64,000 nucleotides of DNA, taken from positions 285,941 to 349,940 of the forward strand of contig NZ_BAFX01000075.1 in the NCBI RefSeq assembly GCF_000308815.1. Direction: 5' to 3'. This document shows, piece by piece, positions 50,286-59,321 of this stretch; position 1 is the first letter of the stretch, and each line of letters begins with the position of its first letter. Made by a program: the position numbers and the translations under genes. This DNA is from Nocardia concava NBRC 100430 (GTDB lineage Bacteria > Actinomycetota > Actinomycetes > Mycobacteriales > Mycobacteriaceae). The notes below the pieces were generated by a model. It had not been told where the DNA came from, did no database searches, and saw nothing but the letters and a program-made list of their open reading frames with translations.

Positions 50286-53200
50286 GTGAATGTGCCGGGT
50301 TTCGAGCGTTTGCGTGCGGTGGTGGAGCAGGGGCGTGAGCGGGGCGCCTCGGTGCGTAAACAGGTGCGCGCCGGTGGGCAGCTGCTCGACAGTGTGCGCC
50401 GGGATCCGCGGATCGTGCGGGAGCTGATCGCCGGATTCACCGGGCACGGCAGCGAATCCGAGGCGGCGCCACCCGAGCACACGCTCCCGGCGGGCCTGGC
50501 CGAGTTCACCCGCACCGTGCACGCGCATACCGAGCTCGAGACCGGGGTGGCGACGACGCTGGCGTATCTGGCGCAGTTGGGGCGGCTGCCGCAGTGGGTG
50601 GTGTTCCATGCGGGCTGGCGCGGGGACGCACCGAGGGCGGCGGCGCTGGGGGTGGAGTACACGCAGGTCGTGAAGTTCATGGGGATCCCCGCGGAGGTGG
50701 CGTGGACGGTCACCGAGATCGGCGACCACGGGCTGGGGTTGCGTGGCGCCGGGCCGCAGGGGTTGGCGCTGGGGTTGTGGATCACGGTGGCGCCCAACGG
50801 GTCCGGGTCGATCGTGTACGTGGATGCCGGGTTGTCGGGGCAGCCGATCGAGGGCCCGTTGGGGGCGACGGTGGCGCGCGCGCTCGCCGATTCGCTGCGT
50901 GATTCGCTGGCGCGGGTGCCCGCCGCGCTGGCCGCGACCCGCGCCGGTGGCGGCAAGCCGGCACCGAAGGCGGTGCGGCATCGGGCCTCGGGGGTGGTGC
51001 TGGCGCCGACGACGCCGGTGCTGATCGGGGTCGGGCAGATCGTGCAGCGCAATCCCGAAGGGTCCTATGCCGATCCGGCGGCGCTGGCGGTGCGGGCCTT
51101 GCGGGCCGCGGCGGCCGACGCCGGGGCCGGGGAGCGGTTGCTGAAGCAGGCCGAGGCGGTGTTCGCGGTGGCGCCGACGTCGTGGCAGTACCGGGATCTG
51201 GGTGCGCTGGTGGCCGCGGCGGTGGGCGCGGGTGCGGTGGAGACGGTGCAGTCGAGCCCGTTCGGCGGGGACGGCGGGCAGCTGGTGCTCAACGAGGCGG
51301 CCGCGGCGATCGCGGCCGGGGACTACGAGCTGGTGCTGGTGACCGGCGCCGAGGCCGGTGCCACGCAGGCCGCGGCGCAGCGCGCCGGGATCGAATTGGA
51401 TTGGCCGGTGCAGGATTCGAGCGTGTCGCCGACGCGCACGGTCGGTATCGACAAGCCCGCCAACAATGCCGCCGAGTCCGCGGCCGGGCTGCAGGCCCCG
51501 ATCAACATGTACGCGCTGCTCGAATCGGCCAACCGGCATCGGCTGGGTCGTACGCCGGCCGAGCATGCGGCGGCGGTGGCCGAGTTGTGGTCGCGGCTCT
51601 CGGCGGTGGCGGCGGCCAATCCGCATGCCTGGCAGCCGCAGGAGTTCTCGGCGGCGCAGATCGCGGCGGTGACCGACGCCAACCGGATGATCTCGACGCC
51701 CTACACCAAGCTCGAGTGCGCGAACCTGACCGTGGACATGGCCTCGGGCATCATCGTGGCCAGCGCGGCCGCCGCGGAGGCGGCCGGTGTGCCGCAGGAC
51801 AAGTGGGTGTTCCTGCACGCGGGCGCCTCGGGCACCGACGAATGGTTCGTCAGCGAACGCACCGAGCTGGCCGCCTCCCCGGCCATCGCGGCCCTGGGTG
51901 CCGCGGTGCTCGACCATGCCGGGATCGGCCCCGAGGATCTGTCGCATGTGGATCTGTATGCGTGTTTCCCGGTGGCGGTGCAGATCGCGGCGCGGGAGCT
52001 GGGCTTGCCCGTCGACGATCCGAAGCGGCCGCTGTCGGTGACCGGTGGGCTGACCTTCGGTGGCGGGCCGGGCAACAACTACGGCGGTCACGCGGTCGCG
52101 ACCCTGGTGGGCCGGTTGCGTGCCGAGCCCGAATCCTTCGGCCTGGCAACCTCGCTGGGCTGGTACCTGACCAAACACGCCCTGGGCGTCTATTCCGCGA
52201 CCCCGCCCCGGCGCGGCTACCAGCATCTGACTCCGGTCATCGAGCATCCCCCGGCCCGCCCGGCCCGCAGCACCTACACCGGTGCGGCCGTGGTCGAGGC
52301 CTACACCCTGCCCTACGGCCGTGACGGTGTCCCCGAGGCGGGGATCGTGAGCGTGCTGACTCCCCAGGGTGAGCGAGTCCTGGTGCGCGCCACCGATTCC
52401 GCCCTGCTGGCCGCTCTCGACGAGGACGACTGGCTGGGATTGCCGGTGCGCGTGGAGGGCGAGGCGATCGTGCCCGCCGCCGACGCCGGGACCGATGCCA
52501 CGCATACGGGGCTCAGTACGGCGGGTATCGCGCGGGTGCCGCTGCCGCCACCGCCGCCCGCGCCGGTGCTGATCGAGCGCCGCGGCCACGTCATGATCAT
52601 CACGATCAACAGGCCGCAGGCACGCAATGCGATCAATCTGGCGACCGCGTTGGGGCTCGAGCGGGCGATCGACGCCTACGAGGCGGATCCGAACGCGCGG
52701 ATCGCGATCTTGACCGGGGCGGGTGGCTATTTCAGCGCCGGGATGGATCTCAAGGCCGCGGCGCGCGGTGAGGTGCCGGTGACCGAGAAGCGCGGCATTC
52801 TCGGGATCGTGTCGGCGCCGCCGCGCAAGCCGTTGATCGCGGCGGTGGAGGGTCCGGCGCTGGCGGGCGGGTGCGAGCTGGCGTTGGCGGCGGATCTGAT
52901 TGTGGCCGCCGCGGATTCGATGTTCGGGATTCCGGAGGTCAAACGCGGGCTGGTCGCCGTCGGCGGTGGTGTGCTGCGGCTGTCGCAGCGACTACCCCGT
53001 GCGGTCGCCATGGAGTTGGCGTTGACCGGTGATCCGATCACCGCGGCCCGTGCCGCCGAGGTCGGCTTGATCAATCAGGTCGCCGCACCGGGCAAGGCCC
53101 TCGAAGCGGCGCTGGTGCTGGCCGAGCGGATCGCGGTGAACGCGCCGCTGAGTATCGATGCCAGCAAGCAGATCATCGAGCAAGCGCCGGATTGGTCGGT

Positions 53201-53318
53201 GGCCGAGGCGTTCGGCAAGCAGAGCCAGGTCGCGGCGGCGGCCTTGTCGTCGCAGGACGCCGGGGAAGGGATGCGGGCGTTCGTGGAGAAGCGGCCGCCG
53301 GTGTGGCAGGGCCGCTGA
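50286..53318 (+). CDS. SRPBCC-thiolase-crotonase three-domain fusion
   Basis: A 1010-residue protein. Residues about 60-230 are an SRPBCC domain (VVFHAGWRGDAPRAAALGVEYTQ, AWTVTEIGDHGLGLRGAG). Residues about 250-730 are a thiolase-like acetyl-CoA acetyltransferase (PVLIGVGQIVQRNPEG, NMYALLESANRH, DLYACFPVAVQIAARELGL, GLTFGGGPGNNYGGHA) with its C-terminal beta domain. Residues about 755-1010 are an enoyl-CoA hydratase/isomerase (MIITINRPQARNAINL, GGYFSAGMDLKAAARG, GPALAGGCELALAADLIVA, FGIPEVKRGLVAVGGG). GTG 50286 has GAGGAGG six bases upstream. The join suggests substrate transfer between thiolysis and hydration of one acyl-CoA. I see no stop or frame break between domains. Confidence 0.88.
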   Translation: MNVPGFERLRAVVEQGRERGASVRKQVRAGGQLLDSVRRDPRIVRELIAGFTGHGSESEAAPPEHTLPAGLAEFTRTVHAHTELETGVATTLAYLAQLGRLPQWVVFHAGWRGDAPRAAALGVEYTQVVKFMGIPAEVAWTVTEIGDHGLGLRGAGPQGLALGLWITVAPNGSGSIVYVDAGLSGQPIEGPLGATVARALADSLRDSLARVPAALAATRAGGGKPAPKAVRHRASGVVLAPTTPVLIGVGQIVQRNPEGSYADPAALAVRALRAAAADAGAGERLLKQAEAVFAVAPTSWQYRDLGALVAAAVGAGAVETVQSSPFGGDGGQLVLNEAAAAIAAGDYELVLVTGAEAGATQAAAQRAGIELDWPVQDSSVSPTRTVGIDKPANNAAESAAGLQAPINMYALLESANRHRLGRTPAEHAAAVAELWSRLSAVAAANPHAWQPQEFSAAQIAAVTDANRMISTPYTKLECANLTVDMASGIIVASAAAAEAAGVPQDKWVFLHAGASGTDEWFVSERTELAASPAIAALGAAVLDHAGIGPEDLSHVDLYACFPVAVQIAARELGLPVDDPKRPLSVTGGLTFGGGPGNNYGGHAVATLVGRLRAEPESFGLATSLGWYLTKHALGVYSATPPRRGYQHLTPVIEHPPARPARSTYTGAAVVEAYTLPYGRDGVPEAGIVSVLTPQGERVLVRATDSALLAALDEDDWLGLPVRVEGEAIVPAADAGTDATHTGLSTAGIARVPLPPPPPAPVLIERRGHVMIITINRPQARNAINLATALGLERAIDAYEADPNARIAILTGAGGYFSAGMDLKAAARGEVPVTEKRGILGIVSAPPRKPLIAAVEGPALAGGCELALAADLIVAAADSMFGIPEVKRGLVAVGGGVLRLSQRLPRAVAMELALTGDPITAARAAEVGLINQVAAPGKALEAALVLAERIAVNAPLSIDASKQIIEQAPDWSVAEAFGKQSQVAAAALSSQDAGEGMRAFVEKRPPVWQGR

Positions 53319-53356
53319 ACCTGCGGCGCGACAGACGCGAGCACGAAAGAACGGTC

Positions 53357-54259
53357 ATGACATCGGATCTCACCGAGTCCACCCTCACCCTGGTGCGGGA
53401 CGGGCTCACCCTGTCGGCGCGCCGCTTCGGCCCCTCTGATGGCCCGCTGGTGATGCTGCTGCACGGTTTCCCGGACACACCGCACACCTGGGACGGGCTG
53501 ATCCCGGCGCTGGCCGAGTCGGGCTATCAGGTGCTGGCGCCCTGGCTGCGCGGCTACACCCCGGCCTCGGCCGCACGCGATGCCCGCTACGACCTGATGG
53601 CGGTCAGTGCCGATATCGCGGCCTGGCATGCCGAACTCGGTGCGCCACCGGCGCATCTGGTGGGCCATGACTGGGGTGCGTTCGTGGCGATGGTCCTGGC
53701 CAAGCAGGAGCCCGGGCGGTGGCGGTCGCTGACGTTGCTGGCGATTCCACCGTTCGGGGGCGGGGTCGCGGCGGGCCTGTGGCGATATCTGCCGCGGCAG
53801 CTGCTGCTGTCGTCGTATATCCCGGTGATGCAGTCGGGGTTCTCGCCGCGGCTGCTGGTGCGCCGCGAGGCCGCGTTCGTGCGGGCGTTGTGGCGACGCT
53901 GGTCGCCGGGCTGGGAGTTCGGTGCGGGCCAGTTCACGCCCACCGCGGCGGTTTTCACCGATGCGACGATGGCGTGGGCGGCGACCCGGTATTACCGGTC
54001 GCTGTTCACGGTGGCGCACAAGGCGACTCGCGAGTTCAGCGACCTGCTGATGGCCGCCCCCGCCCCGCTACCCACGCTGGCGCTGGGCGGGCTGCGCGAC
54101 GGCTGCATGTCCCCGGATCTCCAGCGCATTCTGGCAGAGCATGCGAAAGTGCAGCACGCGCAACTACCCGACTGTGGGCATTTCCTGCAGGCCGAGCGCC
54201 CGGATGCGGTGGCGGAGTTGCTGATTCCGCATCTGCGCGCGGCCGATGCGGACAGCTGA
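53357..54259 (+). CDS. Alpha/beta hydrolase, epoxide-hydrolase-like
   Basis: A 300-residue alpha/beta hydrolase. VMLLHGFPDTPHTWDGLIPAL forms the oxyanion region (HGFP). GHDWGAF carries the nucleophile Asp, as in epoxide hydrolases and haloalkane dehalogenases rather than esterases. LPDCGHFLQAERPD carries the catalytic His. A lid domain rich in Trp/Arg (LRRE..FVRALWRRWSPGW) lies between. ATG 53357 lies 38 bases after the fusion gene stop, so the two are probably cotranscribed and may act on the same fatty-acid-derived substrate. Confidence 0.88.
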   Translation: MTSDLTESTLTLVRDGLTLSARRFGPSDGPLVMLLHGFPDTPHTWDGLIPALAESGYQVLAPWLRGYTPASAARDARYDLMAVSADIAAWHAELGAPPAHLVGHDWGAFVAMVLAKQEPGRWRSLTLLAIPPFGGGVAAGLWRYLPRQLLLSSYIPVMQSGFSPRLLVRREAAFVRALWRRWSPGWEFGAGQFTPTAAVFTDATMAWAATRYYRSLFTVAHKATREFSDLLMAAPAPLPTLALGGLRDGCMSPDLQRILAEHAKVQHAQLPDCGHFLQAERPDAVAELLIPHLRAADADS

Positions 54260-54312
54260 ACCTGGCCGCGGCACCACCTCCGGCTGTCGGCCGGTGTCGT
54301 TGGCGGAGGCGG

Positions 54313-55878
54313 TCAGTGACCGCCGTGCGGTCCAGAACCCGTGCCGCCCATCGGCATTGGGCCCTGCCCCATCGGCATCGTTTCCTCGCCGCTTCCCATC
54401 GGCATTGTGTGCTCGTTCATGGGTTCGGGGGTGAAGGTGGGTTGCTGGCCGGGGTCGAGGATGAGGAATTGGCCCATCATGCCCGCGTCCTCATGGTGGA
54501 GCAGGTGGCAGTGGTACATGTACGGGAAGGAGGGGTCGGCGGGCCCGGTGAACCGCAGGGCGAGTTCGTAGGTGCGGCCGGGTTCGGTGTAGACGGTGTC
54601 CTTCCATCCGGCCAGGTGTGGCGGTGGTGGGGTGGCGTCGATGGCGCGGAGCTGGAATTGGACGTCGTGGACGTGGAAGTTGTGGGGCCAGTCCTCGAGG
54701 TTGCGGACCGACCAGATTTCGGTGGCGCCGGTGGCCACGGTCAGGTCGATACGGTTCATGTCCATCTTCGCGCCGTTGATCATGAACCATTTGAGGTCGA
54801 AGCTGCGGGTGACCGGGAGCCCGGGGGCGAGTGGGTCGATGGTGGTGAGGGTGGCGGGCAGGGCCGGTGCCGCGGTGGCGTTCGTGGTGGCGCGCAGGGT
54901 GAGTACGTCGAAGGTGTCGTCGAAGCCGAAGCGTTCGGGTCGGTCGATGCCGGCGCGGGTGGTGACGGGCACAGCGCGCAGTGTCGCGGTGGATCCCGGG
55001 GTGAGGTCGACGACGATTTCGGCGCGTTCGCCGGGGCTGAGTTGCACACGGGTCGAGGCGACGGGTGAGGTGAGCAGGCCGCCGTCGGTGGCGATGAGCG
55101 CGAAGCGGCGGTCGTCGCCGAAGCCGAGGTTCAGGACACGGCTCGAGGAGCCGTTGAGCAGGCGCAGGCGGGCGCGGGTGGCGAGCAGGTCGTGGTGGGT
55201 AGCGGTGGCGCCGTTGACGATCAGGGTGTCGCCGAGCAGTCCGTAACTGCTGGAAGGTTTTTCATCGAGCTGCCCGTCGGGGGTGAAGCGGCGGTCCTGG
55301 ATGACGAGCGGAATGTCGTCGAGGCCGTAGCGGCGCGGCAGGTCGAGGCGGTCGCTGATCTCGTCGTCGAGGTAGAACAGGCCCGCAAGGCCGCGGTAGA
55401 CGTGTTTTTCGGTGGCTCCGTGCGGGTGCGGGTGGTACCAGAGGGTGGCGGCGGGCTGGTCGATGCGCCATTGCGGGGTCCAGGTCGCGGCGGGGGCGAG
55501 CATCTGGTGGGGTCCGCCATCGCAGGCGGCGGGCACGTGCATGCCGTGCCAGTGCACGCTGGTCGCCTCGGGCAGGGTGTTGGTGACGGTCACCGACACG
55601 GTCTCCCCGCGACGCGCCCGCAGGGTGGGCCCGAGGATCGACCCGTTGAATCCCCAGGTGGGCGTGGAGGTTCCGGGCAGGATCTCGGTGTGCCCGGCTT
55701 GGGCGGTGAGGGTGAAGTGACGCACCCCGGCGGCGTCGACGTGCGAGTCGGCCAGCGGCGGGATGGGCAGCGGCCGGGTGCCGGGCGCGGCGGCGGGGAT
55801 GTCGGTGCGGCGGGTGCAGCCGGTGGCGGCCAGGGGTAGGGCGGCGGCGGTGACGAGCAGGCGTCGTCGCGAGATCAC
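54313..55878 (-). CDS. Multicopper oxidase with Met/His-rich tail, Tat-exported lipoprotein-like
   Basis: A 521-residue multicopper oxidase (CueO/SufI type). The start MISRRRLLVTAAALPLAATGC combines a twin-arginine motif with a lipobox-like ATGC (Cys21). Copper motifs are HWHGMH, WYHPHPHG, HNFHVHDVQF and MYHCHLLHHEDAGMMGQ, so the trinuclear cluster and the T1 copper ligands (His, Cys, His, Met) are complete. The tail has repeated MPMG/TMPM units plus His, resembling copper-binding Met-rich segments. It probably oxidises Cu(I) or phenolics outside the membrane. GTG 55878 has GAGGAG upstream. The divergent neighbour is a histidine kinase. Confidence 0.92.
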   Translation of the reverse strand: MISRRRLLVTAAALPLAATGCTRRTDIPAAAPGTRPLPIPPLADSHVDAAGVRHFTLTAQAGHTEILPGTSTPTWGFNGSILGPTLRARRGETVSVTVTNTLPEATSVHWHGMHVPAACDGGPHQMLAPAATWTPQWRIDQPAATLWYHPHPHGATEKHVYRGLAGLFYLDDEISDRLDLPRRYGLDDIPLVIQDRRFTPDGQLDEKPSSSYGLLGDTLIVNGATATHHDLLATRARLRLLNGSSSRVLNLGFGDDRRFALIATDGGLLTSPVASTRVQLSPGERAEIVVDLTPGSTATLRAVPVTTRAGIDRPERFGFDDTFDVLTLRATTNATAAPALPATLTTIDPLAPGLPVTRSFDLKWFMINGAKMDMNRIDLTVATGATEIWSVRNLEDWPHNFHVHDVQFQLRAIDATPPPPHLAGWKDTVYTEPGRTYELALRFTGPADPSFPYMYHCHLLHHEDAGMMGQFLILDPGQQPTFTPEPMNEHTMPMGSGEETMPMGQGPMPMGGTGSGPHGGH

Positions 55879-56056
55879 AGGGGCTCCTCGGGTCGGGTCG
55901 CTTCCCAGCCTGTCGCTCGGCGCGCCGCGTCGGATCCTTCGTCGGGCCGCGTTCGGGGGCCTGATTGCGGCCACGGGAGTCTTGTGGCGTGGCAACCGTT
56001 GTGCTATCCGCGACCCGTGTGTGCCGGGAGTCTCGCCGGTTCACTACCGTGGATTC

Positions 56057-57268
56057 GTGATCGACCTTCGTGACCGTGGCCTGCGCTGGAAGGCGGCACG
56101 TGTGCTGCCGCTGCTGCTGACCCCGGTGTTGCTGGCGGCGAGCACGTTCCCGGGTGAGTACCGCGTCCCCGCCGTTTACTGGCTGCTTGCTGTGGCGGCG
56201 TGTCTGGTGTTCGCGTTCGGTGATCGGTGGCCGGTGGTGACCTCGCTGGTGGTGTCGGGGCTGGCGGCGGCGATGTTCGTGATTCCGGCGTGGGGGCCTT
56301 CGGAGCTGGTGCCGTATCTGGGTGCGCTCGCGGTGGTGGAGGCGGTGAGGCGTGGCGGGCGCCGCGACATCGTGCTGGTGAGCGTGGCGTGGGCGGCGGC
56401 GTGGGTGGGCGGGCATTGGGGTGGGCACGCGCCGACGTTCTGGCGTGGGGCGACGTTCGTGGAGGCGGCCGCGTTCGTCGGGTTGCCGCTGCTGCTGGGC
56501 CTGTATTTGCGGGGGCAGGCGGCGTTGACGGCGAGTGCGGCGGCGCAGGCGGCGGATGCGCAGTCGCGGGCGCGCGCCGAGGAGCGCACGGCGCTGGCGC
56601 GCGAGCTGCACGATATGGTCGCCCACCATATGGCCTCGATCGTGTTGCGGGTCAAGGTAGCTCGCCAGGTGCTGGGCGGGACCGATCCGCGGGTGCGGGA
56701 GGTCCTCGACGATGTGGGTGACACGGCGTCGGGGGCGCTGACCGATATCCGGCGGCTGCTGGCGGCTTTGCGGGATCCGGCGTTGGGTGCGGTGCCGCTG
56801 CTGGATGCCGAGGTGGTGGGCGCCGAGATCGCCGAGGCGGTGACGCGGGTGCGCGCGGCCGGGTTCGAGGTGCACTCCGAGATCGAGATGCAGACAACAG
56901 GTTTGGATGCGATCGCGCGGTTGACGCTGCTGCGGCTGGCGCAGGAGTCGCTGACCAATGCGATGAAGTACGCCGATCCTGCCGCGCCGGTGCGGATCTC
57001 GGTGGCGCGCACCGGCTCCGGGGTGCGGCTGCAGGTCCATAATCGCGGTGCCGGGGCGCCGGTCGGTGCGGGGCATGGGCTGGCCGGGATGCGCGAGCGG
57101 GTGGCGTTGGCCGGGGGCCGTCTCGAAGTCGGTGCGCGCGGCCGGGATTGGGTCGTCGATGCGGAGTTGCCCGCCGGATCCGCAGCGGTCGAGCCGGGAG
57201 GTGCGTCGGCGTTGCCCCGGGCCACCGAAGCGCAGGCCGGGGCGGTGTTCGGGCGGGGTGTGCGGTGA
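56057..57268 (+). CDS. NarL-type sensor histidine kinase
   Basis: A 403-residue membrane kinase. Five or six N-terminal helices (ARVLPLLLTPVLLAAS, AVYWLLAVAACLVFAFG, VSLVVSGLAAAMFV-like, DIVLVSVAWAAAWVGG, FVGLPLLLGLYL) without a large external domain resemble a membrane-embedded sensor. HisKA_3 motif LARELHDMVAHHMASIVLR holds the phospho-His. The ATPase domain has LAQESLTNAMKYA and GHGLAGMRERVALAGG. Its stop overlaps the response-regulator start (GTGA). The signal is unknown; proximity to the divergent copper oxidase suggests envelope or metal stress but is not proof. Confidence 0.9.
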   Translation: MIDLRDRGLRWKAARVLPLLLTPVLLAASTFPGEYRVPAVYWLLAVAACLVFAFGDRWPVVTSLVVSGLAAAMFVIPAWGPSELVPYLGALAVVEAVRRGGRRDIVLVSVAWAAAWVGGHWGGHAPTFWRGATFVEAAAFVGLPLLLGLYLRGQAALTASAAAQAADAQSRARAEERTALARELHDMVAHHMASIVLRVKVARQVLGGTDPRVREVLDDVGDTASGALTDIRRLLAALRDPALGAVPLLDAEVVGAEIAEAVTRVRAAGFEVHSEIEMQTTGLDAIARLTLLRLAQESLTNAMKYADPAAPVRISVARTGSGVRLQVHNRGAGAPVGAGHGLAGMRERVALAGGRLEVGARGRDWVVDAELPAGSAAVEPGGASALPRATEAQAGAVFGRGVR

Positions 57269-57894
57269 TCCGGGTGTTGCTGGTCGATGATCAGCGTCTG
57301 GTGCGGGCGGGGTTGCGCATGTTGGTGGAGGCGACCGCGGATCTCGAGGTGGTCGCCGAGGCCGCCGACGGGGTGGCGGCGGTGCGTGCGGCGGCGGAGT
57401 GCTGCCCGGATCTGGTGTTGATGGATCTGCGGATGCCGGGCATGGACGGGGTGGAGGCGACGCGGCGGATTCTGGCCGGTGGTTCCCCGAAGGTGCTGGT
57501 GCTGACGACGTTCGACGATGACGAGCATCTGTTCCCGGCGTTGGCGGCGGGGGCGAGCGGCTATCTGGTCAAGGATACCGAGCCCGAGGTGCTGGTGGCC
57601 GCGATCCGGCGGGTGATCGACGGCGAGTTGCTGTTCTCCCCGCCGCTGCTGCGCCGACTGGTGCAGCGCGCGGTCGACGCCCCGACCGAAACCGCTCCTG
57701 CGGCAGTCGATCTCACGCCTCGCGAGCAGGACGTGCTGGCGCTGGTGGGTGCGGGCTACTCGAATACCGAGATCGCCGAGCGCCTGCATCTGGGGGTGAC
57801 GACGGTCAAGAAGCATCTGGCGCATCTGATGGACAAGACCGGCTGCGACAACCGGGTCCGGTTGGCGGTGTTCGCGGTGCGCGCGGCGCGCTGA
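57265..57894 (+). CDS. NarL/FixJ-type response regulator
   Basis: A 209-residue regulator. Receiver: RVLLVDDQRLVRAGLRMLVEA, phospho-acceptor Asp in LVLMDLRMPGMDGVEATR, Thr in VLVLTTFDDDEH and Lys in GYLVKDTEPE. The C-terminal LuxR helix-turn-helix is DLTPREQDVLALVGAGYSNTEIAERLHLGVTTVKKHLAHLM. It overlaps the kinase stop by four bases, so the two form a cognate pair. Confidence 0.94.
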   Translation: MIRVLLVDDQRLVRAGLRMLVEATADLEVVAEAADGVAAVRAAAECCPDLVLMDLRMPGMDGVEATRRILAGGSPKVLVLTTFDDDEHLFPALAAGASGYLVKDTEPEVLVAAIRRVIDGELLFSPPLLRRLVQRAVDAPTETAPAAVDLTPREQDVLALVGAGYSNTEIAERLHLGVTTVKKHLAHLMDKTGCDNRVRLAVFAVRAAR

Positions 57895-57938
57895 CCGGGT
57901 GGACCCGTTGGGAACCGGGCCCACCGCAGCTCAGGGGT

Positions 57939-58592
57939 TCAGGCGTTGGCCAGGGCGGTGACCGCGTCGGCGAACATGGTGGCTTTGATCGCGCCCAGGG
58001 TGGCTTGGTCTTTGGCGCCGAGCCCGGCGACCAGCGCGAGCGCGGTGTCGGTGATGTGGTCGGCGTCGGCGGTGGCGTCGACGAGGTCGTGGGCCAGGGC
58101 GTCGGGTCCGCCGAAGCGGCGTCCGGTGGTCATCGACGCGATCGCCTGTTTGGGGGCGAGCTTGGCTTGGATGAGTGCGGCCATGCCGCGGGTGAACGGG
58201 ATGTGGATGTCGACCTCGGGGAAGCAGAAGTAGCCGCGGTCGGCGCGCATCACCCGGTAGTCGTGGGCGATGGCGAGCATGGCGCCGGCACCGAAGGCGT
58301 GCCCGGGCAGCGCGGCCGCGGTGGGCAGCGGGAAGGTCAGCATGCGCGCCAGCAGCGATTGCACTTGCGCCACATACCATTCGGCGCGTTCCCCGTGGGC
58401 GGAGAGCCAGTCCAGGTCCAGGCCGTTGGAGTAGAACTTGCCCGAGGCGGTGGTGAGCAGGGCGTGCGCGCCGTCGGCCAGGACGGTGTCGAGGTGGGCG
58501 TTGGTTTCGGTGAGGAATTCGGGTGAGAAGCGGTTCTCGTGGTCGCCGAGGTCGAGTACGGCGATCTTGTCGCGGTAGGTGAGGGTGGGCAT
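57939..58592 (-). CDS. Enoyl-CoA hydratase/isomerase-family protein
   Basis: A 217-residue short crotonase-fold protein: MPTLTYRDKIAVLDLGDHENRFSPEFL, GKFYSNGLDLDWL, LPGHAFGAGAMLAIAHDYRVM and GYFCFPEVDIHIPFTRGM. The oxyanion-hole Gly (GHAFGAG) is present. A single Glu (FPEVD) occurs at the second active-site region, pointing to isomerase rather than hydratase activity. It resembles plant-type Delta3,Delta2-enoyl-CoA isomerases. It lies 11 bases downstream of a TetR gene and is likely repressed from the palindrome at 59219. Confidence 0.88.
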   Translation of the reverse strand: MPTLTYRDKIAVLDLGDHENRFSPEFLTETNAHLDTVLADGAHALLTTASGKFYSNGLDLDWLSAHGERAEWYVAQVQSLLARMLTFPLPTAAALPGHAFGAGAMLAIAHDYRVMRADRGYFCFPEVDIHIPFTRGMAALIQAKLAPKQAIASMTTGRRFGGPDALAHDLVDATADADHITDTALALVAGLGAKDQATLGAIKATMFADAVTALANA

Positions 58593-58603
58593 GCGGGGTT
58601 CCT

Positions 58604-59209
58604 TCAGAGGGTGCGGTGGGGTGCGGGCCCGAGGTCCAGGACCGCGTGGACGGCGGCCCGCAACTGCCGGCGGGCGATCGGGGTGGTGAGCCGGTCGCGG
58701 TCGAGCAGGATCGCGGTCGGCAGGTCGACCAGGCACAGGGTCACGGTGTCCACCGCGGCGGCGTCCGCGCGCCCCCACAGCCGCCGCGACAGGGTTTTCA
58801 TCAGCTCGACCAGCGTGGTCTGGGTGGCGGCCACGTCGGCGCGCACGGTCTCGGGCAGCTCGTCGCCGAGCAGATCGGTGCGGCGGACCCGGAAGAACAA
58901 CTGTGTCGAGGCCGGGTAGCGGGCCGCGAATTCGGCGGGTGCCTCGGCGGCGGCGAGCACCGCCTCCAGGGGGTCTGCGGCCTCGGCGACCATCTCGGCC
59001 TGCAGGGTCAGGAATCGGTGGGCGGCCCGAATCCAGGTGCGCCCCAGCAGCTCCGCCCGCGAGGAGAACGTGTGATACAGCGCCCCGTTGGAGACGCCGG
59101 TGGCCGCGGCGACGGCCCGGATGGTGACCGCGGCGGGCCCGGAGGCCACCGCGAGATCCTCGGCGGCATCGAGCACGAGGTCCGGGTCGTGGGTGCGGGG
59201 TCGGGGCAT
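58604..59209 (-). CDS. TetR-family regulator of the downstream crotonase gene
   Basis: A 201-residue TetR protein. DNA-binding part: LVLDAAEDLAVASGPAAVTIRAVAAATGVSNGALYHTFSSRAELL. Helical ligand domain: FRVRRTDLLGDELPETVRADV, VTLCLVDLPTAILLDRDR. ATG 59209 is preferred; the upstream ATG at 59221 would lie inside the perfect palindrome at 59219-59244. It forms an operon with the enoyl-CoA isomerase-like gene and probably senses an acyl-CoA. Confidence 0.9.
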   Translation of the reverse strand: MPRPRTHDPDLVLDAAEDLAVASGPAAVTIRAVAAATGVSNGALYHTFSSRAELLGRTWIRAAHRFLTLQAEMVAEAADPLEAVLAAAEAPAEFAARYPASTQLFFRVRRTDLLGDELPETVRADVAATQTTLVELMKTLSRRLWGRADAAAVDTVTLCLVDLPTAILLDRDRLTTPIARRQLRAAVHAVLDLGPAPHRTL

Positions 59210-59218
59210 ACACCCGAC

Positions 59219-59244
59219 CATAACAGAGCAAGTGCTCTGTTATG
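59219..59244. promoter_or_regulatory. TetR operator, perfect 12-bp arms
   Basis: CATAACAGAGCA (59219-59230) and TGCTCTGTTATG (59233-59244) are exact reverse complements separated by AG. It lies nine bases upstream of the TetR start codon. This is the strongest operator-like palindrome in the window and very probably the autoregulatory site. Confidence 0.85.
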
Positions 59245-59270
59245 AAGGGGTGGTTTCCGCACCGCGCAGT

Positions 59271-59307
59271 CCGGCCGCCCGCGCCCGTGGAGGGCGCGGA
59301 CGGCCGG
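59271..59307 (-). terminator. Terminator hairpin of the fadD gene
   Basis: Two 16-nt arms (59271-59286 and 59292-59307) pair with one mismatch around GTGGA. It lies 15 bases beyond the minus-strand fadD stop. Confidence 0.75.
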
Positions 59308-59321
59308 TGGGCTGGCCTCGA

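Noticed and set aside
50202..52589. Long minus-strand frame (about 795 codons)
   Set aside because: Antisense of the thiolase fusion, His/Arg/Gln-rich, no ribosome site.
57895..57938. Weak stem-loop between the NarL regulator and the crotonase gene
   Set aside because: GGTGGACCC versus GGGCCCACC leaves a mismatch and a short stem; not strong enough to call a terminator.
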